Below are positions 46,608-58,600 of a DNA stretch of 64,000 nucleotides, in pieces (position 1 is the stretch's first letter; each line of letters starts with the position of its first letter). Location of the stretch: contig JALIRH010000036.1 in the NCBI GenBank assembly GCA_023055505.1, forward strand, positions 1,302,001 through 1,366,000. Reading direction: 5' to 3'. This stretch comes from Callipepla californica brunnescens. Its lineage: Eukaryota > Chordata > Aves > Galliformes > Odontophoridae. A program made the position numbers and the translations under genes. Below the pieces are notes generated by a model that saw only the letters and a program-made list of their open reading frames with translations, did no database searches and was not told where the DNA came from.

Positions 46608-49006
46608 TACAAGAGAAACCTGTGCCTTTGTTCCTGCTGTAAGGCTACTCGCCTTCTGGAGGACTGTGGCAAATAAAGCCCTTCTGACTCAGTTCTGTAT
46701 CTCAAAAAGTGGGATTGTGGTACGAAGCGTAGCACGGAGCACTGAGATCTACGCGCAGGGGATTCTAAGTGCCAGGGTTTAGGGTGTTGCTGCAGCAAAG
46801 CTCACTAAAATCAGTGGTTGGTTTTTCTGTCCAGCTCAAGTGTGCTCACAGTTAAGTGACAGAGCTCTAAGCACTGCCTAAATGTGAAAAAAAAAATGAC
46901 TTGTGATTTCACTTTAACTTATGGCATAGCTAGTACATTTTCCACCACTACTTACTATGATTAAAGCATCCTATTTGACAAAGGAAACCCACTGCAGATG
47001 TGACCTTTCTGCTGGCTGACATTCAGTTTCTGTGCCCCCTTTTTTTTTTTTTTGGTGCAAGCTTCACATCTTTTTGAAGACTTCCTTCTTCTGTTTCCCC
47101 CCCACACTAGAACTGTTCCCACCAAGGGATGCAGCAGGGCCAGGCATCATAGGACCGTGCTGCTCTTCTGCATTGCTTGGCCCTGGTGCTATCCCCATCA
47201 AGCTGCTTACACCAAACAATTTCTTTTCTTCTGCCCACCCCGTGATGGTGAAAGCAGGTGCAGAGTGACAATGCTAAAAATATCATGACTCCATAACTCT
47301 TCCCCCCGCGGAGCTGTTGGTGTTGTGCCTCATGGTGCCAGTGCAGTGAAGTGAGATCAGTGGGGAGGAAGCAGGGAGAGCTCCATTGCAACCTATATCT
47401 ACAGCACCTAGGCAAACCTTTCCTCCTTATCTTCTCCCCCTGATCCTCTGCTTCCAAATAATAGCCCAATGATAGCCATCTTCCAAGGGAGATGGAGTTA
47501 TTGGTCTTAAGGGGGGAAAAAAAGTGAGCACATTTGAAAAGGAAGGCCTGGTTATCTCAGATATTTTGTCTCTTTGAGTTTGAAACCTTTTCTCTGTGTT
47601 CTTTTGTTTGTCTGTTTCCCACGGGATGTAGACATTTGCTCATCACATGCAATAACACATGTTATTGGTTATAGACATTATAGACGTCGACATTAAACAT
47701 TGCTTAAAAGGAAACACGCTGAATAGGAGAAAAGTTTCTTCTACTTATAGTAAAGAACTGAAACCAAACCAACTGAGCTTATTTTGGGCTTCTGCTGTTC
47801 CCCTTGGTAACAGCCTTCATATGGGACAAGGAAATCTGGCTTCTATTGACTTCCTCACCACCACTCTCTGATTCTTACACACCAGACAAAGGCTTCAGCA
47901 TTACGTTCTCAGAGGCCGAAGAATCTGATTTGCACCGAACAATAAGAGAACTTTGGCAGATGATTTTTACCCACAACTTTGAATTTAGAAATGATTGAGT
48001 CGCTCCCTCTTCAAAATTTCTGTGGTTTGGGGTTGGTTTATGTTGTTGTAATGGAAAATTTTGCGCTTGGTGAATACCACCATGCAGTGCTACACAGTCT
48101 GCATGTAAGGATAACGAAAGCTGAAATGCCCTTGAAAGGGTGCGAACCGAACTCTAAAAATACCCCGGAGAAAAACCTAACTTTCTGATTTTCTTGGATG
48201 TGTTGTCATATGTGGTAGAATCGTATTGTGAAACATGGTCCTTTGGAAGAAGGTAAGCATTGATTTGGGTTTGGATGAATTTGCGTACCCAAGGTAAGTG
48301 TGCACGGTGTGAGTTCACTTTAGTCCTTTGTTTCCCTGTGCTGTGCCTCATGCTTTCAGGCTTTGTCTTGCAATCACAACTCATAGGGATGTAACACAAT
48401 CAAGGGAAGTCCCCGAGTTTTGCTTCTGCTTTACAAGAAGGTTAGAACTCTCAGTTAGCCTAGAACTTGAAATGAAATCATGTATAATTACAGTAAGGGC
48501 ACCGTAGCAGTGCTGCTGCAGTGACCTATACACATAATTCATCACATCACCAAGTGCTGCACTGGCACTGCAGGCTTTGCCCTTGGGAACTAATGAGCAA
48601 GTATTGTGCTTAGGCAAGGTAAAATTCCCTTTCTATTTAAAAAGCCGATGTGAACCACGGTGAGAAAATTCACCCTGATTCCTTGTGCTCTGTATGGCCG
48701 GGGCTGTGTCTGTTTGCCCCAGCTGGAGGGTTCCCTACCCAGGACATGATGGGCAGGCTGCTCACACTGAGCCTTTCTTCTTCCTGCTTCCATTAACCAA
48801 TGGATAAGTTCAGAACAAGACAGAAAGCCTTCTTGCCTTCAGAATTAACCCCCAGCACTTGGAGGATGAGTAGTGTTGGGTTTTTTTTTCTCGCAAAACT
48901 GCTTTGGGGCCTTAGAGCGTGTCTCTGCTGGTTGGTTTTTAATACAGTTCTTAATTTTTGCATCCCCTAATGCATGTGTGTGAGTTTTTCCTGCCTCTTT
49001 GTACAG

Positions 49007-49115
49007 TTACAGACTCCGCATGGCCTCTAGATGTCCCTCCTCCTCTTCTCCTAACACCAGCACCAGGCAATGCAAGAAACCCAGCTGCACTGCATCCCCC
49101 TTCTTCAAGGAATAG
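49007..49115 (+). CDS. PRDM2: PRDM2 last coding exon: C-terminal tail (residues 1664-1699)
   Basis: The exon follows TTTGTACAG. It completes the split Ser1664 codon and encodes SYRLRMASRCPSSSSPNTST, then RQCKKPSCTASPFFKE and TAG. Human PRDM2 ends in SYSLRLASRC...GPFFKE, so both ends of this 36-residue tail match. The middle is diverged and four residues shorter. Phase 2 from the previous exon fits exactly. It is easy to miss, because the longer open frame through it (48958-49269) is in another phase. The 3' UTR end was not found; ATTAAA at 50003 is one possibility. Confidence 0.93.
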
Positions 49116-49689
49116 ACCTCTGCATGTCAGACTGGAGCAGGTACGGCATGCAGTGATGCACGGAGCTCGCCTGTCTTGTGTTTCTCTGGGCAGGGATTGC
49201 AAAGCGCTTTACAAACCCAGAGCATCACTGCTCTCATTGCAACTGGTCACTGATAAAAAACAGACATGAAGCACGAGAGCAAAGTGCCCTTTGTCAGAAC
49301 CAGGATCTCCTGTAAGGATGAGGCCTCTGCCTCTGTATTGAATGAGTGCTGCATGCATTTGAGAGCAGTAGTGGGTAAAGTGCATTGGGATCTTTTAAGT
49401 TGGGTGGGTGAATGCAGAGCAGATTTATACAAATACCCAAACCACCCCTGGTTGACTGCTCTGTAGCCAGAGGCTCGAAGACCCAAATTACAGAGTAATT
49501 TACAGAGCTGTGTTCACACTTAGAAGCATGAGTTGGTGTTTATGCAAGATCAACTGCTGTAAGGCATATGCGCTTGGACAAATTAATCAGGTGATCCAGT
49601 GTGGTGGGTGATGCTGAGTTACTTTGCCTTTAAAAAAGACACTTTGTCTTCTAACGAAATGTTAACGTCCCTAACTATAAGGGGATATT

Positions 49690-49885
49690 TAGTCTGATAT
49701 GAGGGAAAGGTTTCCTGTGAGAAGGGCAGTGAGGCACTGGCACAGGCTGCCCGGAGTGGTGGTGCAGACCCCCAGGCTCAGGCTGGAGGGGCTCTGAGCA
49801 CTGATGGAGCTCTGGGTGTCCCTGCTCAGTGCAGGGGGTTGGATCCTTTAGGATCCCTTCCAACTCAAACCATTCTATGATTCCA
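49690..49885 (+). mobile_element. CR1 LINE 3'-end fragment
   Basis: 'cactggcacaggctgcccgg', 'ctcaggctggaggggctctg', 'ctgggtgtccctgctcagtg' and the tail 'ggatcccttccaactcaaac' then 'cattctatgattcc' show a + strand CR1 with its octamer end intact. Confidence 0.93.
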
Positions 49886-52074
49886 ACTGTGGCTTAGACC
49901 ATTGAGTTCTGGGAAAGCCAAGCTGGAGTCATAGCACAGACATCTCTGCTGTGCCTCGTTGTCTGGAAGCTGCTCTGACTGTTTATCCCTAACGTGGACC
50001 CTGATTAAATGCAGCTCTCTGTATTTGCAGGTACTAAGAACTTTTGGCTGGAAAAGGAGAGAGGAAGCAATCCTCCAGCATTGTCTCTGCTTTGTCCCAG
50101 CTGAGGTGAGAGCGGTTCCTCGGCAGACAGCAGGACAGCAGTTCCTTCTGCTGTCACCTTGTTCTTCCTTCCAGAGGGAGAGGGACAGAGCACAGTGGGA
50201 TAGCATGGAGAAATGGAGAGAGCCAACAGCTGGTGGAATAGCGTGGAGAAATGTTGAGACAATTGCAGGCAGGTTCCCTGTGTTCAGAGGGCTGCAGGGC
50301 TGGGTTGAGCATCCTCTTCCTGGCTGAACATGGAGGGGTTTCACATACTATGCAATTAAATGCTGAGAAGACTGTTACATCATTTTATACCTACTCTGCA
50401 TCCTAAGGGGTAGAGAACTGAGCAACCTGCAACAAAATCCCACGGAGAGAGAAGGGTGGGTTTTGCTGAGGTTTCCACATCTGCAGTCTGTGGGTACCCC
50501 AGTTCCTTGACTTTGTACCATTAGCTTTAATGGGCACGGTGACGTTGCTTTCAGAGTGCATCAGGACCCGTGTTTCTTTGGAAGATGATTAATTGATCTC
50601 TGCGATGCACTGATAGCCCACAGGTTCCTAAAGGGACAAGCATCTGTTTCCTAAAGGCTGCCGTTGCATTTCTCACCAGTCTGGTACTCCTGCAGCAGTC
50701 AGGATTGATTTATTCAGCAAGAGCATCCAACACACGTGTAATTCAGTAGTGCCACACGATGATCTTCCTTGAATATGGAGCTCTGTGTTTGTGAGCTGTA
50801 ATGCAAGCATGCTTTGCTTCAGTGGTCCTATAAAAGGAGTCATCGATGGAGGCGGCCAGGAAAGCTGCAGAAATACTGAGGTCAGATTGAAAAATGCAAG
50901 TGCAGAGAGATCTCTTGCTCCTGAATGCTGACAATCACACACGGGCAGCAGTGCTCCTGCTCATTTCACTTCTGAGATCCCCACTTGTGATGGGATCCAC
51001 AGTAATGTGGTGTCCACGTTTGGGATTTTTCAAGGAGGCCAAAGGGGTTGTTGGCCCCATTTCCCCCTTGTTTTGATCAGTTTATTCCTTTCCTTTTCTT
51101 TGCACTGCACACAGGTAAGCACGCATCTGTGTATCCACATGTCAGTTGTGAAAAAACAAGTGCCCAGCTGGTACTCCTTCCCACCACCGCCCTGAAAAGG
51201 ACAAAAAAGGATCGATTATATATAGATCCACATATATATATGTCTTAGATATAAATATATATGTGTGTGAATGAAATGGCTGAAAACAGCTGATCTTATA
51301 TAGTTTCAAGATGAACACAAAAGCTTTAAAGAAAAACTATTGGCTCTGTTTGCTGTAAAAATGTCTTAGCTACAAGTTTGAATAGGAAAGCAAAAGTCTT
51401 CAGGATCTTACCTTACCTAGCTGCAGGTTTTTTGGGTAAACCCCTGTTGTGGGCTTTCTTAAGTGCAATTGTGGTGTGATGCTGAGGATTGGATGAGCCA
51501 TAAGAAGCGATGTGCCCTCCTGTGGTTGGAAGCGATGCTTTCAGCCCGAGGTGCTGGGAGCATGGAGGTGAAGGCTTTGTGGGGAGCTTGTGCCATTGCT
51601 GGCTGCTCTGTCTCTTGCCCAGGGTGGAGAGTCCCCTATTGCTAGCAATAATTCGCTCTTGAATGATGTGACTGTACTAATTCCAAACCAAGGCAGAAAA
51701 GTTTCACAGCAGCCTGGAAGACTGAGATTCTCAATTAAAACCAGTAGGAACCGAGTATCCAAATCTGCTAGGCAGTTTGATCAGTCATGGTCAAATAATT
51801 TCCCTGGCCTTACATATCTCAAAGAAGCTGGTGTGCACATAGAGCTCTCTGATCAGTTCAGCTCGCTTTCATTTCTCATATTACCTTTCCTTTAATTTTC
51901 TCTGCACATTTTCCTCTTCCTTTCATCATTTCCTAACAGTATGTTAAACCCTGATCTTCAAAACAGGAATTATCTCACCATGCATCTGGACAGCATTTAG
52001 GCAACTCGAACAACACAGTGCTTAACAAAAACAGCTCCAGTACACTACACACCATCTCGATGTGCCCTTGATTT

Positions 52075-52245
52075 TCCCAGGCTGCCCAGAGCAGAGTGAG
52101 GGCCATGGAGGTGCCCATGGTCATGGATGGGGACCTGGGCAACCTGATCTGGCGGGGGACAGCCAGCCCATGGCAGGGGATTGGAACTGGAAGGGTTTCA
52201 AGGTCCCTTCCAACGTAAGCCATTCTGTGACATTCTGTAGAAGGT
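52075..52245 (+). mobile_element. CR1 LINE 3'-end fragment
   Basis: 'ttcccaggctgcccagagca', 'gggcaacctgatctggcggg' and 'aaggtcccttccaacgtaag' with 'ccattctgtgacattctgt' show a + strand CR1 3' end with the duplicated octamer tail. Confidence 0.92.
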
Positions 52246-53589
52246 CATGCTGACTGCACAAATTCTCACTGCTCACTTGAGGATCGTTGCTGAGCCCAAA
52301 TCCTGCTTCAAACAGCCCGTCCCGAGATGCTCTCAGCTTCCAGCAGCAGTGAGCTGAATGAAGTGCGGAGTGCCTGGCGTGGATGCTGCTTCATTCAGTG
52401 CCTTTGAGGCATACCAATGAGGTTAATAGGGGGCACTTCTGTGCAATTCAATTTTGCTGCTTCCTTTTTTTTTTTTTTTCAGAGTGGTGTTAACCATGAT
52501 AACGAACAAACTCAAGAAGAGAAGAGCGTAAATTGTTGTGCTACACAAACATTTATTTCCCCAGAGAAATTCTGGTGTATCGAGCCAACGTGTAAATATG
52601 TGTCTACGAATTTAAAAGCAAGTCTTTCTGTCCCTGGTCGTAAATGCTCTGTTTTTTAAGTTTTATAAGGTGTGTTACTCAACCAGAAGACCACAGCACC
52701 CAGCTTTGCATTGCAGCGGTCTTTTTGGAGGATCCATTACGATCTGAGCTGTGGTGGAGGAATATCTGCACCAAATCTTCTCATCGTTTACGTCGTGTGG
52801 GAGAGTTGATTTTTCTTACAGAAAATCAATTCAAAATGGGGTCGTTCCTCCAGAACGATGAGGATATTTTCTTCACAGCAAATTCAGGAACGTATGCTAT
52901 TTTATTGGTTGTTTTTTTTCTCCCCGAGGTGGAATTTCACAGTTTTGCAGCAAATTTTTAACCTCCCCGCTGTGTGCCTGCTGACGAAACGTGAAATTTG
53001 GCCCTTGAATGGTGTGAAAACCCAAGGTGAAAAACCCGTGGTGAAAAAGCTCAGGTTCTGCATGTAGGAATCTGCGAGGCCAACACCGGCAGCTCTGCCG
53101 TGCTCTCATGGCAACGCTGATGTTGAGTTGGTGAAAAAAATAATCCACTTGGAGATGTGGCATGAGCTGGTTGGTGCTCGGATGCTGAGCATTGCTCTGG
53201 AAGAGTGAAAGCTCCGTTGCCATGTAAAGAAAAAGAACAATAAATCAATGTGGCAAACCTCACTGGGGAACTATTATTATTATTTCAGCAAAGGGCGTCT
53301 TCAAAAATGGAGAGGCAACCCACTGTAGCTGTGAGATAGGTGAACACCTGGGGCTATGCCAGGTGGCAGAAGAGGAGGAAGGAGATGAAGTGCCACCTCA
53401 GTGCGCCAGGCTCCATCCATCCCGATTCAGAACCAGGCTGAGGGTAAGCAGCTCCTTCGTGGTTTGGAAACCAGGATGGTGAGCCCGTGCAGTACTGGGG
53501 AACCAGCACAGTGAGATGATGTTCTGGAGGTGGAGTTGTTGGGGTGGATGTGTGGGCAGGGCCTGAATGATGAGGTCCTTGTTTCATCC

Positions 53590-53670
53590 GTCTGCACTAA
53601 GTGAGGGGGTCGGAGCTTAGCGGTCTTTAAGGTCCCTTCCAACCCATCCAATTCCAACCCATTCTCAGCG
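53590..53670 (+). repeat. CR1 tail fragment with internal duplication
   Basis: 'ctttaaggtcccttccaacc' is followed by 'catccaattccaacccattc', so the CR1 tail appears with a short duplication. Only the last 80 bp or so is recognisable. Confidence 0.6.
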
Positions 53671-54069
53671 CTGCACCCCTGCATCTTGAGGGGGAGGTGC
53701 TGTGTTGGGCTGTGCTGGGCTGTGGGTCGTGGCTGTTCCGGGGTTCACCGTTCCTCACCCATTGATTCAACCACACTCTTTTCAAACATTCACAGATAAA
53801 ATGAGAACACAGAACTCACATAGAATAGAAATGGCTCTTTCACCCCCAGAAAATCAGAAGATGCCATAATAGTTGCAGCCCATTAGCAATACACCTACAG
53901 TTGTCACCACTGCCCTGCCTGCAGCAGCCCAAACTCTTGCAGCATTCGAGCCTACCTGATTTTTATTTAATGAGTTATTTTCTCACTAAACAGTCCAGAG
54001 AAAGAGAGAAAAGCCATCAGGCCACCTCCATCTTTGATGCCCATTCCAGTTGTGAATTTCTTTTGAGGA

Positions 54070-54430
54070 TGTGGGACATCTCCAACCCCAGCCCATCTCC
54101 ACCATGCCCACTAACCACATCCCTCAGTGCCAACCCATTTATTGAATGCCTCCAGGGGCAGAGACCCCACCATCTCCCTGGGCAGCCTGTGCCAATGCCT
54201 CACCACATTTTTGGAGGAGATTTTTCCTGATATCCAACCTGAAATGTGCATCAAACCCTGCTGAGCTGCACTTTCCTGGATCGTGAGCGTTGCAGCTCTC
54301 CCCTCTGGCCACTGCCTTGCACCAAGCCGAGGTCACTGCCCCAGAACGGCTGCAGCTTCCCAAGGGCAGCAGAGGGCAGGCAGAAATAGCACAGTGCTCT
54401 GGGCACAAGAGACATCGCTCTTTGCTCAGG
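54070..54430 (-). mobile_element. CR1 LINE 3'-end fragment, antisense
   Basis: 'ccaccatgcccactaaccac', 'gcctccaggggcagagaccc', 'tccctgggcagcctgtgcca' and 'ttttcctgatatccaacctg' are reverse-complement CR1 landmarks. The terminal octamer end is missing or diverged. Confidence 0.88.
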
Positions 54431-55323
54431 GATGAGCTAGCCCAGCAGTTAACTGAGAAACACATGGCAGCTCATGAACAAGCATGGTTTATTCTTAAAT
54501 GGAGGGAGCAGGTAGGTGCTTGGGGGCAGGAGGGAGGTGGGGAGAAGGGGTTTAGGATTCAAGATGTGCTGCATTTGTTTTATGGCTTACCTGGGAAGAA
54601 GGAGAGGCAATTGTTAAAGATCAGGCTGCTGTGGAAATGTTATCTTGAACAAGGGATGCTAATGCAAACAGTCCCCCTCTACTCCTGTATGGGGTCACCT
54701 TGACTTTCTCAGGGCTTAGCAGAGTTGGTTTTCTGTTAATTTCTTTTGCAGCAAACTGTAAGATGTATTTAGCATGCCTCATCAGCATTCCATTTACAAA
54801 CAAATGGGTGTATCCCTATCCTCCCCATTTCCCTCCAAATATCTCTTGTTCTCGTTTACTCCTGGAATTAACTTCTGCCCAGGTGGGGAAGTCTTTCAGA
54901 GCACAGCTTTTCCTCTCTGTACCACTCACACCATTTTATCTACCATTTGAACATCGCTTTCAGAAAGAATACAACCCAACCAAACAGTTCAACCAAGAAC
55001 TGATGGAGATGCAGCCTGAAGGAAGGCAGAGGTATGTGGAGAATATCCATCTCTGATACCAAACCTTTAAGTGCGTTGCTTCAAATTTGTCGTGAGCTCT
55101 ACAAAATGCTGATTTTTCTCCTTGCATTGTGCAGGCATCAGGATTGCATAAACATCCAAGAACTGACCTCAGCAGTGCCATCTCCAGAGGAATAATTACA
55201 TCTGTACTCCCAAGTCCCCAGTGTATTCAGCCAAGGATTTTATCAGTCCTCCTCATGTTGATGCTGTTGCTGGAAGGAAATGCAGAACCCCTCCTATACT
55301 ATAACCATATTATAACTCTATAA

Positions 55324-55490
55324 TAGAATCACAGAATGGTTGGGCTGGAAGGAACCTTAAAGCCCACCCAGCACAACCCCTGCCATGGGCTGCTGCCCCA
55401 CACCAGCTCAGGCTGCCCAGGGCCCATCCATGGCTTTGGGCACCTCCAGGGATGGGGCACCCACACTGCTCTGAGCAGCCTGGGAAGATC
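55324..55490 (-). mobile_element. CR1 LINE 3'-end fragment, antisense
   Basis: It begins with 'tagaatcacagaatggttgg' and 'gctggaaggaaccttaaagc' and continues through 'caggctgcccagggcccatc' and 'ggcacctccagggatggggc'. It is a clear - strand CR1 3' end with an intact terminus. Confidence 0.94.
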
Positions 55491-56100
55491 AAGAGTACAT
55501 CAAACTGGTGCACAGGACAGCAAGATGAACACACTCAAAGACTTTTCTGGCTTGCTTTTTCTCAGCTTCACTCTGCTGTAGCTGATCTGACCCTAAAACC
55601 ATTGACATCGGCACGGTGAGGCAGTGGGAGGCGGCAGCAGCTCAGAACCCAGACCTGCTCCATGCACCCAGACCCTGCTCCATCTGTTGGGCTGCCTGGG
55701 CTGGGACAGGGTGGGCACAGCTCAGTGACTCTGCTGCTGGCTGTCAGGACTGAGCTCCCCACACACGATGCCATTGCCAGGTTGGATGCCCCACTTGCTG
55801 GAACTGCAGTCCCCAAGCCTGTCCCTCCTTTGGCTGCTTAGAGAAACGGGGTGACCACAACTGGACACAGTGATAACATGGGTTTGAGCTACCTGCAAGG
55901 CTCCTGCTGTAGCTTCCTAGTTCTGTATTCTCCCTCCACCCCCCCATGTCCCAGCCCACGTTTTCCAGGAGCTCTGGGAACCTTTCTTCCCAAAGACAAC
56001 ACCCGCTCAGCATCCTTTCCCTTGGCCAAAGGAATGTTTACCATAGAGACGGCTGAGCTGGCTCGGACCCTCCCTGGGGTTACCTCTCAGCCCTCCATCT

Positions 56101-56440
56101 GTGCCATCCCTGGGTGCTGTTCGTAGGGGAGCAGTGGGAGCGAGGCCGGCGGTGGATGGGAAGGGGTTAACAGCACAGCTCAGCCCGGAGCCGCCCGCAT
56201 CGCATCTCATCGGGCAGAGGGAGGAACGGAGGGAGGAGGGACACTGCAGCAGCGGCGATCCCGGGGCCGGGCACGGGCAGCCCCTGCCCGGAGCATCGCT
56301 GGGTTGGGGGTTCCCCCCCACCCCGCTCCGGGCTGTGCCCATGACCGAGGCCGAAAACCCGACTCGAGCCATGGATGTGACCCCCAGCCCCGTCACCTTC
56401 TCGCAAGTTTTTGGGCAGCAGTGCCAGCTCATGGAGGCAG
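56101..56440 (+). promoter_or_regulatory. GC-rich segment: candidate promoter and first exon of a downstream gene
   Basis: GC content and CpG number rise here compared with the flanks, with G/C-rich motifs (gccggcggtgg, ccggggccgggc) and no TATA box. It ends in a clear splice donor (GGCAG|GTAAGA) at 56440/56441. It is a weaker island than the one at 16 kb. An independent promoter about 7 kb downstream of PRDM2, on the same strand, is plausible. Confidence 0.45.
56341..56440 (+). CDS. Candidate first coding exon of an unidentified gene
   Basis: From ATG at 56341 the frame reads MTEAENPTRAMDVTPSPVTF and continues SQVFGQQCQLMEA plus one base up to the donor GTAAGA. A second in-frame ATG lies at 56371 (MDVTPSP). 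The frame is also open upstream to at least 56101. No acceptor-bounded second exon was found in the window, so the rest would lie beyond 64 kb. In vertebrates KAZN (kazrin) follows PRDM2 on the same strand and has several alternative first exons, so this could be one. I do not recognise the peptide, and a non-coding or chance exon is possible. Confidence 0.4.
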
Positions 56441-57824
56441 GTAAGAGAAGGACGTGTCTATGTGATGTGTGTTTTCCTGCCCACCGCCTCCTGCTGATGT
56501 GTCCTCCACCCGTCCCCCTTCCCAAGGTCTTCCCAAATTTCCCCATGGGGAAGGTGGGGTGAGCCCCGCTGCAGCTCCTCCCCGAAGCACAGCCGTGCAG
56601 CTGAATGGCCACAGTCCCAAAGCAGGGCTGGGATCATTGCCTGCACCGAAACGAGGGGCTCTGAGCCACGCAGTGGGAATTGCCGCCGTGTTTGGGTGCG
56701 TGCACAGCATAGACAGCAACTTTCCAAAGCAAAGCACGGGCATCATTTCGAAAGAACCGTGTTTGTGTTGGGGGCTGACTCGCAGTGCGTCCCTGAGAAT
56801 CTCACTGCATGCAGAGCATCTCCAGGCGTGTGCATCTCTGCTTTGGTTTTCAGTGCTATGAAAGATGTTGTTATTTTATTTTATTTTCTTTATTTCATTT
56901 TATTGTGGCTTTTTCTGTTTCTGTTACACCTGGAAGCTCTGTTCCTCTCCCCATTTGTTTTCAGCTGTGCCAATTCTCTACAGCTGGGCCTGGTTCTCTG
57001 TTACCTTCACCTTCTGGCAACCGAAGGGGGGATGTGAAATAGGGCTGCATTCCCCTCCACCCTCTATCCCATCTTGTTTCTCTGTGCTGCCTTTGCACAG
57101 GTGCTGGCATTCCCCTTCCTGCAGGGCCCCTAAGATTCCCCCCTACTGTGATTTCCTAGTGCTCATTTCATCCAGATCTATGGGTTCCTCCTTATTATTA
57201 CCTGTGATAGAGAATGCATTGGCTCAGTGTCCCCACTCTCTCTGTTCCCTTTTCCTTCTCCATTTCCCCACCTAACTCCTGCTGTTTGGACACAGTGTTT
57301 GTATGGTGAGATCCAAAACATTCCACACTGGGGTTCTGTACTGATCTCCGTGCAGCTTCTGTTGTGTCTCTCATCGGCTGAGTTAGGAGAACTGTGACTG
57401 CTCAGTCAGTCCTGTGGTCATACTGCCAAGGAAACGTCAGAAAGTTTTCTGAGAGGGTTGAGCACTCATCTTTTGTATTATAGGGCATGGCATCAGTCCC
57501 GAGGCTGTGGGGCTGAATGCTACACAAGGAGAAAGATGTGTTGGAGAGTGGGTTGGTTTTCTAATTAGTAAGAGCAACCAGCTGGGAAAACACAGGTGGA
57601 AATGTTGTGTTACTTGCTTTCCCTTTCTCAGTCTGTGAGTCAAAGGCATTTGACTCCCACCCAGTATCTCAACCACACGCTTCTGTTCCTCCTATAGGAA
57701 TCCTCCTGGGGATGTGTGCAATACATAAGGATGTGCCAGGACTATCACTGACAACCAAAGACAAATGAGTCTGTTGTGTGTGTGTGTGATTTGCGTTCTA
57801 CAAGCTCTTTATTTTCATGGCCAT

Positions 57825-57868
57825 AGATGTGCTAGGTGACCTTTAAGGGTCCCTTCCAACTCATACAG
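57825..57868 (+). repeat. Short CR1 tail
   Basis: 'tgacctttaagggtcccttc' followed by 'caactcatacagaatg' is the last 40 bp or so of a + strand CR1. Confidence 0.6.
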
Positions 57869-58370
57869 AATGCAACACAGGGGAGCTGTGCAGACAGGGG
57901 ATCCTGCCCTTCCTACCGTGCCCTGCAGCACTGCTGCCACTTACCTTGTCTTTATTACGCCTCAGTAAGTTTGTTTGCTGTGATGTGCTCTGTGCAGTTC
58001 CCTGGGTGCTTCCATTTGTGCTCATCATAGCACACAGTGCAATAGGAAGGCTGTGGTTTATACTGGCTTAACTCCCTGCTTCGGTTCACTGACACCGCTC
58101 TGCTCCCCGAGGCAGAGAATCCTTGCTGTTGTATGCATTAAATTTGTTTGATGCAGAGTGACCTAGGGACACGGTCACCTTTCAAGAGATGTAATCATGA
58201 AAGGGGCTGTAACTTCTCTCTAGAGCTTCCCGATGAATGAGGCTTCCATCTCGTATCCAGCTTGATTGGTTTTTCTTCTGTTCCAATCTTCTGGCCCCCA
58301 AAATATGAGGGGCTGGCTTTAGGACAGTCCTACATCTTCCCATCACAGCTGAATGGGGGGGAATCCAAGG

Positions 58371-58600
58371 GGGTTGGATTGGAAGGGACCTCAGGGGTCA
58401 TAAAACCATGATGGTTGGGCTGGAAGGGGCTCAAAGATTGAAGAACTGTAGGATGGTTGGGTTGGAAAGGACCTCAAGGATCATAGAAACATAAAATGGT
58501 TGGGTCGGAAGGGACTCAAAGATCACAGAACCATAAGGTGATTTATTAGATGGGATCTCAAAGATCATCCAGTTCCAACTCCCTGCCCACTGGGCAGTGA
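58371..58600 (-). repeat. Tandem array of CR1 3'-tail units, about 43-bp period, antisense
   Basis: Four to five imperfect units follow one another, each with the pattern GGTTGGRYTGGAAGGGRCTC then AAAGATCATARAACCATAA. The last unit runs into 'tcatccagttccaactccct', the normal inward CR1 sequence. So only the extreme CR1 3' end is repeated, outward from a - strand CR1 copy. Confidence 0.85.

Larger units (their letters stand above)
39556..49006 (+). other. PRDM2: PRDM2 last intron, about 9.5 kb; first part may serve as an alternative 3' UTR
   Basis: It runs from donor GTAAGC to acceptor TTGTACAG. If the donor is not used, translation ends at once (AGG TAA, 39554-39559). AT-rich sequence with poly(A) signals follows, to about 42.95 kb. 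From 43 kb to 49 kb it looks like ordinary intron, with one weak CR1 tail near 46.5 kb, a poly(T) run at 47.04 kb and no recognised gene. Confidence 0.85.
7097..49115 (+). other. PRDM2: PRDM2 (RIZ) gene, seven coding exons visible, 5' end outside the window
   Basis: PRDM2 is a nuclear PR-domain zinc-finger protein. In mammals it is a histone H3K9 methyltransferase, a tumour suppressor, an RB-binding protein and a nuclear-receptor coactivator. Seven exons here translate to a protein colinear with mammalian PRDM2 over the PR domain, acidic tract, eight zinc fingers, proline- and serine-rich region and C-terminus. Exons are 7097-7214, 8227-8330, 11177-11329, 16241-16367, 33706-33813, 35184-39555 and 49007-49115. 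All junctions are AG/GT and all phases agree. Total coding length is 5,091 nt; with the missing Met-Asn-Gln exon it is 1,700 codons including the stop. No ATG-AAY-CAG followed by a donor was found in 1-7096, so the start exon probably lies upstream of the window. Two isoforms are expected from mammals: full-length RIZ1 and PR-less RIZ2. Confidence 0.97.
49116..56100 (+). other. PRDM2 3' flank: 3' UTR of unknown length, then repeat-rich intergenic sequence
   Basis: No long coding frame with a recognisable product is present. It contains at least five CR1 fragments, listed separately. ATTAAA at 50003-50008 and 50354-50359 are possible poly(A) signals for the last exon. The boundary between 3' UTR and intergenic sequence cannot be set by eye. 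Confidence 0.7.

Noticed and set aside
50031..50105. Exon-like segment between TTTGCAG and GTGAGA in the PRDM2 3' flank
   Set aside because: The acceptor tract is weak, the segment continues no known frame and it lies among repeats; likely chance.
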